64,000 bases of DNA from a gamma proteobacterium HIMB30 (lineage in GTDB: Bacteria; Pseudomonadota; Gammaproteobacteria; Pseudomonadales; Litorivicinaceae): positions 1 through 64,000 of the forward strand of contig AGIG01000031.1 of NCBI GenBank assembly GCA_000227525.2, read 5' to 3'. A program made the translations under genes and the position numbers. Positions 15,560 to 23,084 of this stretch are shown piece by piece. The notes under the pieces are model-generated. The model made no database searches, had not been told where the DNA came from, and worked only from the letters and a program-made list of their open reading frames with translations. Numbering within the stretch: position 1 is the stretch's first letter; each line of letters begins with the position of its first letter.

Positions 15560-16620
15560 TCTGCCGACCAACCCTTGTCTGAAGCCTTTCGCAACAAATA
15601 TGCAAAAATCGGTGCCCCGATTAGAGCGGTAATAATCCCGACAGGTATTTCAGCAGGTGATACGGTCCGGGCTACGGTGTCGACGTGTATTAGATATATC
15701 GCGCCTACTAGAGCCGAGATGGGTATAAGAACCTTATGATCGGGACCGCATAACATGCGAGAAAAGTGAGGTATAACCAATCCAACCCATCCAATGACAC
15801 CCGCAGCGGCGACTACTGCAGCGCTCACAAGGGCGATTGCAGCTAACACTATCCATCTGATTTTCTCTACCTCGAGTCCCAGCGATTGAGCCTGTTCATC
15901 ACCTAGAGATAACACATTCAGCTGGAACCTTAGTAAGTAAATAACACCAATCCCAAAGACAACAGGTAGCCCAATCAGTAAAACTTTTTCATAGCTAGCC
16001 GACGCAAAGCTGCCCATGAGCCAGAAAACAATTGCTGGCAACTTGTCATCTGGATCAGCTACAAACTTGGTAAGAGAGACAAGCGCCGAGAAAAATGCAC
16101 TTATAACAATGCCAGAGAGGACAAGCATTAAGATGGATGCTCTACCGTGTTGTCGGCTCACGATATACACGAGCGCAATCGCAAGCAGTCCAAATACGAA
16201 AGCTAACGAAACCAAAAGCACCTGACTTTCAGAAACTAAAATCGCGAAGGCTCCACCAAAAGCCGCCCCAGACGACACGCCTATGATTTGAGGACCCACG
16301 AGAGGATTCTTAAAAATACCCTGCAAAGCGGCGCCGGCCACGGCAAGACCCGCGCCGGCAATTCCAGCTACGATTATTCGAGGAAGCCTAATCAGCTCGA
16401 CAATGCGCTCGTCAACTGGTTTCCATGACTCCGAAACCATTGCCATGTTTTCAAGTAAAATCAAGCTTACAGAATAAAAGTCTATTTCATATCTGCCTTG
16501 GCCTAGCGCAATTAAAATCGACAAGACGAGCGCTATAACCAAAGCCCAGTAGAGCCAAGTATGATTTGATCGAAAATAACCTAACTTGGCATCTCCCTGT
16601 TCCATTTCTCTCTGCGTCAC
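15556..16620 (-). CDS. ABC transporter permease, FecCD family
   Basis: A 354-residue inner-membrane permease with about ten hydrophobic helices and the family motifs RLPRIIVAGIAGAGLAVAGAALQ, NPLVGPQIIGVSSGAAFGG and WVGLVIPHFSRMLCGPDHK. FecCD permeases import iron-siderophores, heme, B12, and in some cases cobalt or nickel chelates. The GTG start overlaps the stop of the binding-protein gene. Only one permease gene is present, so it should act as a homodimer. Confidence 0.93.
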   Translation of the reverse strand: MTQREMEQGDAKLGYFRSNHTWLYWALVIALVLSILIALGQGRYEIDFYSVSLILLENMAMVSESWKPVDERIVELIRLPRIIVAGIAGAGLAVAGAALQGIFKNPLVGPQIIGVSSGAAFGGAFAILVSESQVLLVSLAFVFGLLAIALVYIVSRQHGRASILMLVLSGIVISAFFSALVSLTKFVADPDDKLPAIVFWLMGSFASASYEKVLLIGLPVVFGIGVIYLLRFQLNVLSLGDEQAQSLGLEVEKIRWIVLAAIALVSAAVVAAAGVIGWVGLVIPHFSRMLCGPDHKVLIPISALVGAIYLIHVDTVARTVSPAEIPVGIITALIGAPIFAYLLRKASDKGWSAE

Positions 16621-17723
16621 TACCTAAAAATTTGATAATTAGCAGCTGTTGAGTTCATATCAAATCGAAGAATATTCTCTACATCAGCGGCTGTTACACC
16701 TTTGCCGTACATAATTTGATAGCTAGAGTCGATTCGTTTTGTGAGGTCCCACTCAAACTTATCTGGATGAAGAACCATCGATAACCATAACCAAGTTAAC
16801 GGGCTTTCCTGGTTTGGCGGATCCCAGCGATATCCGCCGAGAGGCATCTTGTAAACACGTCGATTTTTCACGGCCGAGACATCAGCTAACAGCTCATTCT
16901 TATAAAGATCTTCGGGGGACAACTTGGCTTCAAAGCCGTTTAGTAAAATAACCTCAGGATTCCATTCTAGGACCTGCTCGATCCCAACCTCCGCAAACAT
17001 TCCGAGTGATGAGGCCACATTTTTTCCACCCGCCAAGTCAATGTAGTAGTTGTTATATGACTTTCCTCCGGCGACTCTTAGCTTGGAAAGGTAGTTCATA
17101 AAGTAAAGGGTTCTTGGTTTCTCGGAATCAGGTATTGATTTAGATATATCCGCTACTTCTTTCGCTACACTATCCCGCCAAGCAATCAGCTGCTTGGCCT
17201 TCTCTTCCTTACCGGTCACAGCCCCCATGATTTGTAGCCATTTGCGAGTAAATGCTTCCTTACCGATCTTGATTAATGCGACGTTCAATCCTGCGTTCTC
17301 TAGCGGATCAATGATGTCATCATTCAAATGACCCCACTGGAAAACTAGGTCGGGATTTAACTTTAGCAACTCCTCAACGTTTGGCGTAAAGGTAAATCCC
17401 TTACCGGTAACGTTAGATGGAATAGACAAAGAGTCAGGGAAAAACTTCCCGAGAATACGACCTTTAATGGCCGCCTTTGAAAGATTATGCATACCAACGA
17501 GATGATCGGTTCCACCATCTACCGCGATAAACATAGAAGCTGCAGGTATCGGTATGGTGACAACACGTTCGGCCGGCCCATCCAGTTTAATGGTCCTGTC
17601 TCGCTGATCCACGAACTCTATTGATTCAGCCGCGCCCGACACTCCCGAATAAAAAATTAACAAAAATGCCCAACCTGAACACAACAGTTTGGTAATGTGT
17701 CTTACCGAAAATCTTAAATACAT
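16620..17723 (-). CDS. Periplasmic metal/metallophore-binding protein, FecB/TroA fold
   Basis: A 367-residue substrate-binding protein with an N-terminal signal peptide (hydrophobic GWAFLLIFYSGVSG, likely cleavage near SGAA). The periplasmic-binding fold is recognisable from IEFVDQRDRTIKLDGPAERVV, LLKLNPDLVFQWG and VLEWNPEVILLNG. These features are shared by siderophore-, B12- and nickel/cobalt-chelate-binding proteins. Position beside the hydrogenase genes makes nickel uptake plausible, but no residue proves it. Confidence 0.88.
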   Translation of the reverse strand: MYLRFSVRHITKLLCSGWAFLLIFYSGVSGAAESIEFVDQRDRTIKLDGPAERVVTIPIPAASMFIAVDGGTDHLVGMHNLSKAAIKGRILGKFFPDSLSIPSNVTGKGFTFTPNVEELLKLNPDLVFQWGHLNDDIIDPLENAGLNVALIKIGKEAFTRKWLQIMGAVTGKEEKAKQLIAWRDSVAKEVADISKSIPDSEKPRTLYFMNYLSKLRVAGGKSYNNYYIDLAGGKNVASSLGMFAEVGIEQVLEWNPEVILLNGFEAKLSPEDLYKNELLADVSAVKNRRVYKMPLGGYRWDPPNQESPLTWLWLSMVLHPDKFEWDLTKRIDSSYQIMYGKGVTAADVENILRFDMNSTAANYQIFR

Positions 17724-17757
17724 ACTTTTATCCTCTTTTTATTAATCACGATCTCAC

Positions 17758-18375
17758 TCAATCGATCTCTGCCGACTTAAAACAATCACGCTCCTCACAC
17801 TGCATGGCTAAGTTATTCAAACCCGGGAATTCATCGTACCTGAGTGTTTCAGGGAAAATATGGTTTATAAATGAGAGGCCTACCACCGTTGTTATATCAA
17901 CTTGCTGCAATCCTCGGTCTGTATCGAATAACTCCCTGTTCTCGAGTTCATTCTCTAGGTAAATAAATCCTTGCTTGCACTGCCTAATCAACCGGGTAAG
18001 TCGTTGAGCGTCGAAATCAGGTCTCCGCCGCTCAGCATTTGCAGTCATTGCTCGATCAATAGCTCCAGTGGCTAGCGCAAGCCTTCTTAGCGCAGTCTTG
18101 CGCGCTAGCCCGGCTCGAGGAAGTAGCCTATCAAGATCCCCTACATGTTCATCAACGTAATCAAGTATTGCGTGGCTGTCGATTAGAACATCGCCCTCAC
18201 CCAATTTTAACGCGGGAACGCGGCCCACAGGATTCAGTTTCTCTCGAACTTGCTCATCCTGGATCGCAGAGATTACGACCCTGTCGTAAGCGAGGTTTAG
18301 AAAGTTAAGCGAAACCGCGACCCGTCTAACGTAGGGAGAAAGGCATTTGCCGTAAAGAATCCAGTGTTTATGCAT
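17758..18375 (-). CDS. Glutathione S-transferase-like protein
   Basis: The N-terminal thioredoxin-like half is clear: ILYGKCLSPYVRRVAVSL, NPVGRVPALKLGEG (cis-Pro loop) and LIDSHAILDYVDEH (glutathione gamma-Glu contact), followed by an all-helical C-terminal half. About 205 residues from the ATG at 18375, which overlaps the upstream FmdE-like gene by eight bases. Why a GST-like protein sits in a transporter operon is unclear; it might handle a thiol-conjugated metallophore or oxidative damage. Function beyond the fold is not assigned. Confidence 0.8.
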   Translation of the reverse strand: MHKHWILYGKCLSPYVRRVAVSLNFLNLAYDRVVISAIQDEQVREKLNPVGRVPALKLGEGDVLIDSHAILDYVDEHVGDLDRLLPRAGLARKTALRRLALATGAIDRAMTANAERRRPDFDAQRLTRLIRQCKQGFIYLENELENRELFDTDRGLQQVDITTVVGLSFINHIFPETLRYDEFPGLNNLAMQCEERDCFKSAEID

Positions 18376-18898
18376 CTTGTCTGATGGCCAGAATATTAAA
18401 CGCGTCAAGCGGATGGCTGTCTAAAATCGTTTTATAGAACTCCTGCTGCGCTTGCTTGAAATTTTGTTGATCGGAGACAGTGTGATCGCTTCCATTAAGC
18501 TTTCGTCTAGCATTTATAAAAGAGGTTGGCACCACCTCAGGCTTCAATCCCAAAGATATTTGACGGTCGCCGGATGAAAATTTGAAGTAGTAAACACCAT
18601 TTGACGCTTCAGCAATCAAATCAGTCGGTTCCACTCTGACCTGAGTAAAGCGATCACGCGAAATCGCCCGCGTAACCAACTCGAAACCATCAATAATACC
18701 CGGACCCGCAAATCCGGCCTCTAAACGCAACGAATCTCTGCTCGGATACGAATCTTGGAACAAATTGGTCCAGGCGCATTCCATGGCTTTGAAAGAAACC
18801 GAGAGCCCACAAATGCTTTTGTGCCCATGAAACTTGACTAAATCCTGCCATCCAAATTCAAACTCGACGCCATCATCATACACGACCAACTTACCCAT
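18368..18898 (-). CDS. FmdE-family-like protein
   Basis: The motif FHGHKSICGLSVSFKAME matches the start of FmdE proteins (classically HGHxCPG), although the cysteine is shifted by two residues and the Pro is absent. FAGPGIIDGFELVTRAI also fits the family, which binds zinc-like metals and often accompanies metal or molybdenum enzymes and ABC importers. 176 residues; first gene of the minus-strand operon running to 14816. Its role is unknown; association with the importer suggests metal handling. Confidence 0.65.
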   Translation of the reverse strand: MGKLVVYDDGVEFEFGWQDLVKFHGHKSICGLSVSFKAMECAWTNLFQDSYPSRDSLRLEAGFAGPGIIDGFELVTRAISRDRFTQVRVEPTDLIAEASNGVYYFKFSSGDRQISLGLKPEVVPTSFINARRKLNGSDHTVSDQQNFKQAQQEFYKTILDSHPLDAFNILAIRQDA

Positions 18899-19650
18899 AT
18901 TATTCCTTTCTTATTATTCTACGACTCAGTCGATTTCTAGATTGTCGCCACTCGAGCCGATGAATCCAACATATCTAGCCAAGCCGCGATCTGCAAGCTA
19001 AACGTTTTGTAGCATGGCTGATAGGCGCTCGATAATACGTTAGAGGTAAAAGTGCAAAACAGATACGTACCCTTCTAGCGTTGACTGATTCTGTCTAAGT
19101 TTTGGTGCTCGATAACTTAAATAATAGATGGGAAAGACAGTACACCGGCTGTCGAAGCGAGAAGCGAAAATCTTTACTCAAAGGTCATAATATATACGTC
19201 TTTTTTTAAATTGTGACTCCCTTTACGGTAGTGATTATTCAGTCAAAATCGATGGCCACGACTTTAAAGCTGCCAGCGAGTGCTTTTTTGGTGGGTATTA
19301 TCTTCGTGGGCCATCGACTCAATTATGAATCGACGCTTGCGGGAAGTCGCAAGTACGGGGTCTCTAAAGTCAAAACACGTGCGCGAAAACTAAACAAAAA
19401 TCCATCTAATCTGTAGAGTTGCCCGTAACCTTCTGCAACTCGGTGCTAGATTTGACTTCTCAGCTAAATATGTTGACCTTTTGAAGTACCCAAAATCAAA
19501 TTCTCCCTGGTAAAGAGACGCCGTGGGTAATACGCGCGCGCGAGGAATGGAGATCAGAGCGTTGCCCGAAATCCTTTGATGGAACTTTTGATGGGAAAGA
19601 TCGACAGTGTTAAATTAAATATATATTTAACAACTACTTAGGATCGAAAG
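18899..19650. other. Gene-poor 750-base stretch at the island edge
   Basis: No convincing gene found. A 67-codon frame at 19213-19416 has no recognisable domain, and another frame through 19230-19310 is equally featureless. A hairpin CTTGCG/CGCAAG with a six-base loop lies near 19337-19354. Near the tRNA end, GTTAAAT (19609-19615) and ATTTAAC (19625-19631) form an AT-rich dyad. No integrase, insertion sequence or second copy of the tRNA 3' end was seen. It must contain the promoter of the FmdE-ABC operon, but I cannot fix it. Confidence 0.5.
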
Positions 19651-19741
19651 TGGCGGAGAGGCAGGGATTCGAACCCTGGATAGGCTATTAACCTATGCCG
19701 GTTTTCAAGACCGGTGCATTCAACCGCTCTGCCACCTCTCC
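19651..19741 (-). tRNA. tRNA-Ser(UGA)
   Basis: Read on the minus strand the gene starts GGAGAGGTGGC, has anticodon TGA in the loop CTTGAAA between CCGGT and ACCGG, a long class II variable arm (CATAGGTTAATAGCCTATC), the T-arm GGGTTCGAATCCC and an encoded CCA after discriminator G. Acceptor GGAGAGG pairs perfectly with CCTCTCC. The 3' end faces the hydrogenase region, a usual integration site for mobile islands. Confidence 0.97.
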
Positions 19742-19768
19742 GCAGATCGCGATCGCGATAGGGAGCGC

Positions 19769-19797
19769 ATGTTAGGTGATTCAGGTCATGGATTCAA
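19769..19797 (-). promoter_or_regulatory. Sigma-70 promoter for tRNA-Ser
   Basis: On the minus strand TTGAAT (19797-19792) is followed after exactly 17 bases by TAACAT (19774-19769). Transcription would begin near 19762, about 20 bases before the mature tRNA 5' end at 19741. Confidence 0.6.
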
Positions 19798-19898
19798 CAG
19801 TTGAGGTCCACAATAAGTCGAACTGACATTTGACGCGCGCATGAAAGGCTTTATTATTGGGGCGCATTTTTAAGCCGGGTCACAAAAAGGAGTTACTT

Positions 19899-20324
19899 GT
19901 GAGCAACGCGAAAATCATCGTTCCTATCTTCCTCGGAGCCGCGGTCCTTCTTGCGGGTGCACGCTCGATCTCTTGGGAAACCGATCACCCACCAGTTGGT
20001 ATGTGTGTGGGCGAATGCTACGAGGCCTATAAAGTTGAAGACGCAAAACGTCGTGAAGCTGAAGCGGCAATGCTGGCAGCGGCTAGCCCGGCTGATCTTG
20101 GCAAGAAAATCTACGCAGCATGCGCGGGTTGCCACGGCCTAAATGGCGAGGGTGGTGTTGGACCAAAACTCCAAGGAGCCACCAAAGACGCGATCGTATC
20201 AATGCTTACGCAGTACAAGAACGGTGAGACCCGAGGCGCTCAGAGTGCGTTGATGTGGGGCCAGTCCGCTGCGTTAAGTGCAGACGACATGGCAAACATT
20301 GGCGCCTACGTCGAGTCTCTCTAA
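19899..20324 (+). CDS. Small c-type cytochrome
   Basis: A 141-residue secreted or membrane-anchored monoheme cytochrome. From the GTG at 19899 (AGGAG upstream) it has an N-terminal hydrophobic segment (KIIVPIFLGAAVLLAGA), then a charged helical linker and a cytochrome c domain with heme motif CAGCH and a downstream ALMWGQSAAL segment that may supply the axial Met. GLNGEGGVGPKLQGATKDAI is typical of cytochrome c5/c553-like domains. An unusual CxxxC pair (MCVGECY) precedes the linker. Probably an electron shuttle in the periplasm. It lies beyond the tRNA, so it need not belong to the hydrogenase system. Confidence 0.88.
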   Translation: MSNAKIIVPIFLGAAVLLAGARSISWETDHPPVGMCVGECYEAYKVEDAKRREAEAAMLAAASPADLGKKIYAACAGCHGLNGEGGVGPKLQGATKDAIVSMLTQYKNGETRGAQSALMWGQSAALSADDMANIGAYVESL

Positions 20325-20325
20325 A

Positions 20326-20898
20326 TTACCCTTTCATCTTAGCATCAGTCCTCTCCATGAAAGCCATGGTGAGGCTGGTCGCTAAAAACAGCACGTGAAT
20401 TCCTGCAGTAATCCCAATCTCGAGTGGAAACGTCTGCATCCCGAATCCATTCTTATAAGCCTCTGCAATCTGAAATGCCGTTCCCAGCAACGCGATCGAG
20501 GACAATCCGACCACCGTTGATATCAGCTTACCCTTCAGTTGCTGTGGGCGCATCATGCCGAGCTTCTGAATGCCGCGCGACGCCTCAGAATCCATCGCCT
20601 CAAGGTGATCGATATCGTCGACGAAGCTCTGATAGGACGATAATGCGATAATCGTGATGAGGACTGCGATCAATGCCAAATCAATCAGCTTTAATAGAAG
20701 GATAAAGATGGCTTCAAGCGAGCCTGCTGAATCGAAAATCAGGCCCACAGCGGCTGATAGTTTCACCAAAACACCGATTTGCGATAACAAAACAAATATG
20801 AGCCCCGCCATCAACATGACCATGGTGGCCCCGAACAACAACAAAAATACTGAGATCCCTTTCTCGAGTAGCGCAGCGATCTGTGAATAACCTTTCAT
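20326..20898 (-). CDS. YqhA/UPF0114 family inner-membrane protein
   Basis: About 190 residues with four hydrophobic helices and the family signature LIDLALIAVLITIIALSSYQSFVDDID. Function of the family is unknown. The ATG at 20898 is preceded by GGAGGTG, which sets the start; the longer upstream frame is not needed. It converges on the cytochrome c gene with a one-base gap. Confidence 0.85.
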   Translation of the reverse strand: MKGYSQIAALLEKGISVFLLLFGATMVMLMAGLIFVLLSQIGVLVKLSAAVGLIFDSAGSLEAIFILLLKLIDLALIAVLITIIALSSYQSFVDDIDHLEAMDSEASRGIQKLGMMRPQQLKGKLISTVVGLSSIALLGTAFQIAEAYKNGFGMQTFPLEIGITAGIHVLFLATSLTMAFMERTDAKMKG

Positions 20899-21112
20899 GA
20901 AACACCTCCGGCCGCAGAGCTTAGCAGGATTTTTCAACGGGACGACCGCGTCGATCGGTATTTTCTTTCCCGTTCAGTTATCGAACAACAGAGCCTTACG
21001 CAAATGGATACAAAAAATTGTATGTTCGCCCCAATGGGTTGAAATAAAAGGCTTCTCAGGGTCTTGCAAGATGTGCAAGAACCATTACTATTACTTACGC
21101 ATCATACGAAAG

Positions 21113-21133
21113 TTGAGTACATCCGGTACTCAA
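21113..21133. promoter_or_regulatory. Perfect 8-bp dyad before the BI-1 gene
   Basis: TTGAGTAC (21113-21120) and GTACTCAA (21126-21133) are perfect inverted repeats five bases apart, directly before the AAAGGAG ribosome site of the gene at 21155. Two more dyads lie upstream: ATACAA/TTGTAT at 21008-21023 and CTTGCA/TGCAAG at 21063-21079. They could be operator sites or leader hairpins; the regulator is unknown. Confidence 0.45.
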
Positions 21134-21154
21134 TCAAATAAAGGAGATCTTTCG

Positions 21155-21829
21155 ATGAGTGAACGCATTACCCAAGCCACAGCGACGGCTGGATACGGAG
21201 TTTCAGAGTCAGCAAGCAAGGTATTGCGCAACACCTACATGTTGCTCTCAATGACGTTATTCTTCAGCGCAGGAATGACTGCATTAGCCGTCTCGACTCA
21301 AGCGCCGCCAATGCATTGGCTTCTGTCGCTAGGTGGAATGATTGGTCTACTGTTCGCGCTTCAAGCGATGCGTAACAGCGTCTGGGCTCTGCCACTGGTG
21401 TTTGCATTCACCGGTTTCATGGGCTGGACTCTCGGACCGATGATTTCTTATTACTTACAGGCACCTGGAGGTGCATCAATTGTTGGCAACGCCCTCTTCG
21501 GTACTGCTGCGGTCTTTTTGTCTCTCTCAGCTTATGTTCTGACGACCAAGAAAGATTTCAGCTTTATGGGTGGCTTCTTGTTCACAGGTCTCATCATTGC
21601 GCTACTCGCGTCAATCGGTCTGATCTTCTTCCAGGTTCCAGCCTTGAGCCTCGCACTCAGCGCGATGCTGGTGCTATTGGCAGCAGGCTATATCTTGTTT
21701 GATACAAGCCGAATCATCCATGGTGGCGAAACAAACTATGTAATGGCGACTGTCGCTCTGTACGTCGACATCTATATGTTGTTCACAAACTTACTTGCGC
21801 TACTGGGCGTCTTTTCTGGCGACGAGTGA
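21155..21829 (+). CDS. Bax inhibitor-1 / YccA family membrane protein
   Basis: A 224-residue inner-membrane protein with about seven hydrophobic helices and the BI-1 patterns LRNTYMLLSMTLFFSAGMTAL and FDTSRIIHGGETNYVMATVALYVDIYMLFTNLLALLG. E. coli YccA of this family modulates FtsH proteolysis; here the role is only inferred. The ATG at 21155 has a strong GGAG site. Position next to tusDCBE is the usual arrangement in gammaproteobacteria. Confidence 0.92.
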   Translation: MSERITQATATAGYGVSESASKVLRNTYMLLSMTLFFSAGMTALAVSTQAPPMHWLLSLGGMIGLLFALQAMRNSVWALPLVFAFTGFMGWTLGPMISYYLQAPGGASIVGNALFGTAAVFLSLSAYVLTTKKDFSFMGGFLFTGLIIALLASIGLIFFQVPALSLALSAMLVLLAAGYILFDTSRIIHGGETNYVMATVALYVDIYMLFTNLLALLGVFSGDE

Positions 21830-22182
21830 AACAGGTTGCCATCTTGCTGGCAGTGTCCCCAGACAGTGGAACACTGCCACTAAGAGCCCTTGAGACACTG
21901 AAGGCCGCGTTATCCAAAGGACACGCGGTCTTCTGTTTTTTGTACGAAAACGGAGTCCTATTTGCGGATAGGATGCGCGACGTACCACAAGGTGAGTCAG
22001 ACCCCTCAAACCAGCTGGCAGAACTTGCCGGCCTCGAATCATGCGATGTCGTCGCTTGCATCACAGCTGCCGAAAGACGCGGAATCCGTGAGGAATTGCT
22101 CATTGATGGCGTTCGCCTTGGTGGACTTGGTGAATGGACTGAACAACTTCAGTCAGCTGATCGGGTCGTTCAATTTCGATGA
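21826..22182 (+). CDS. tusD: TusD, sulfur relay subunit
   Basis: DsrE-fold subunit of the TusBCD complex that passes persulfide sulfur to TusE for 2-thiouridine synthesis at tRNA position 34. 118 residues; the catalytic cysteine is the one in LAGLESCDVVACITAAERRG. The start is GTG overlapping the BI-1 stop codon, and it overlaps tusC by four bases. The thiouridylase partner MnmA is at 35508. Confidence 0.88.
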   Translation: MKQVAILLAVSPDSGTLPLRALETLKAALSKGHAVFCFLYENGVLFADRMRDVPQGESDPSNQLAELAGLESCDVVACITAAERRGIREELLIDGVRLGGLGEWTEQLQSADRVVQFR

Positions 22183-22529
22183 AGTCCGTCACGCTGGTTA
22201 TCCGTTCAGGACCTACCCAATCCTTAGGAACGCGCGAAATGCTCGACATGGCTCTGGTGCTTGCGACCTTCGAGTGTCCTGTCTCCGTCATCTTACAAAA
22301 TGCCGGTGTATTCTGGGCGTCCTTGCCAACGATGCCGGATGACAGTCCATTCGCACTGAGTGGGAAGCTCAAAAGCCTGCCGTTGTATGACATCGATAAT
22401 GTCTTGATCGACGAGGATAGCTGCCACCAACGGAGTGTTCAGGTCAGTCATCATTTTCCAGGAAAACTTTGTAATCACGACCAGATACTCGATTGCCTCA
22501 ACGCGAGTGACCTGGTGCTGGAGGCCTGA
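22179..22529 (+). CDS. tusC: TusC, sulfur relay subunit
   Basis: A 116-residue DsrF-like protein, the second member of the TusBCD heterohexamer. It shows the family pattern VTLVIRSGPTQSLGTREMLDMALVLATFECPVSVILQNAGVFW in outline and DIDNVLIDEDS near the C-terminal third. Overlaps tusD and tusB by one to four bases, consistent with coupled translation of equimolar subunits. Confidence 0.85.
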   Translation: MKSVTLVIRSGPTQSLGTREMLDMALVLATFECPVSVILQNAGVFWASLPTMPDDSPFALSGKLKSLPLYDIDNVLIDEDSCHQRSVQVSHHFPGKLCNHDQILDCLNASDLVLEA

Positions 22530-22771
22530 TGATCCACCTGGTGACCTCAACCACTGGGCTTCACGACGCCACGGACTGGCTTGGCTCAGACGATATCGTA
22601 CTCGTTGCCGGTGATGCGTTAAACGCGGTTCACGAGATCGATGCAATTCCATGTCGGGTGCTTGCCTTTGCCAATGACCAAATACTATTCCCACATGTTG
22701 CAATCGACACCATCACACCGGATGAGTGGATTGATCTTCTTGAAACATCACCTTGTCGCACATGGAGCTGA
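22529..22771 (+). CDS. tusB: TusB, sulfur relay subunit
   Basis: An 80-residue DsrH-like protein beginning MIHLVTST, with VLVAGDALNAV and CRVLAFANDQI. Slightly shorter than many TusB proteins. Its ATG overlaps the tusC stop (TGATG). Assignment relies partly on gene order D-C-B-E. Confidence 0.82.
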   Translation: MIHLVTSTTGLHDATDWLGSDDIVLVAGDALNAVHEIDAIPCRVLAFANDQILFPHVAIDTITPDEWIDLLETSPCRTWS

Positions 22772-22772
22772 C

Positions 22773-23084
22773 ATGGCGCTCCAACTTGATACCGATGGTT
22801 ATTTAGACAAGCTCAGCGACTGGAGTGAATCAGCCGCGCAGGAACTGGCAGCACTTGAGTCAATCGATCTCAGTCCTGCGCATTGGGAATTGATTGAATT
22901 GGCCCGTCGATACTATGAAGAGTTCGACCATGCGCCAGCGATGCGTCCCTTGGTCAAGTGGATCAAGCGAGAGGTCGGTCCAGACAAAGGGAACAGCATC
23001 TATTTGCATCGCCTATTCCCAGTGAGCCCAGCCAAACAACTCGCCCGTGTGTCTGGGCTCCCAAAACCAACCAAATGCCTATAG
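22773..23084 (+). CDS. tusE: TusE/DsrC-like sulfur carrier
   Basis: A 103-residue DsrC-fold protein that accepts sulfur from TusBCD and hands it to MnmA. The C-terminal arm GLPKPTKCL carries the penultimate persulfide cysteine. The second DsrC cysteine about ten residues earlier is absent (ARVSGLPKP), which fits TusE rather than a dissimilatory DsrC. One base after tusB; its stop overlaps convergent serS by six bases. TusA is not in the window. Confidence 0.9.
   Translation: MALQLDTDGYLDKLSDWSESAAQELAALESIDLSPAHWELIELARRYYEEFDHAPAMRPLVKWIKREVGPDKGNSIYLHRLFPVSPAKQLARVSGLPKPTKCL

Noticed and set aside
19213-19416. 67-codon open frame in the gap before tRNA-Ser
   Set aside because: No recognisable domain, no good ribosome site and no operon context; noted only as part of the gene-poor stretch.
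19651-19741. Duplicate of the tRNA-Ser 3' end as an attachment repeat at the left side of the block
   Set aside because: No copy of the T-arm and acceptor sequence was found between 1 and 19650; the partner site, if any, is outside the window.
20897-21154. N-terminal extension in frame with the BI-1 gene, giving a 310-residue frame
   Set aside because: The extension has no family similarity, overlaps the divergent YqhA start and the strong GGAG site precedes the ATG at 21155.
22773-23084. DsrC of a sulfur-oxidation pathway
   Set aside because: Only the penultimate Cys is present and the gene sits in a tusDCBE operon without dsrAB.
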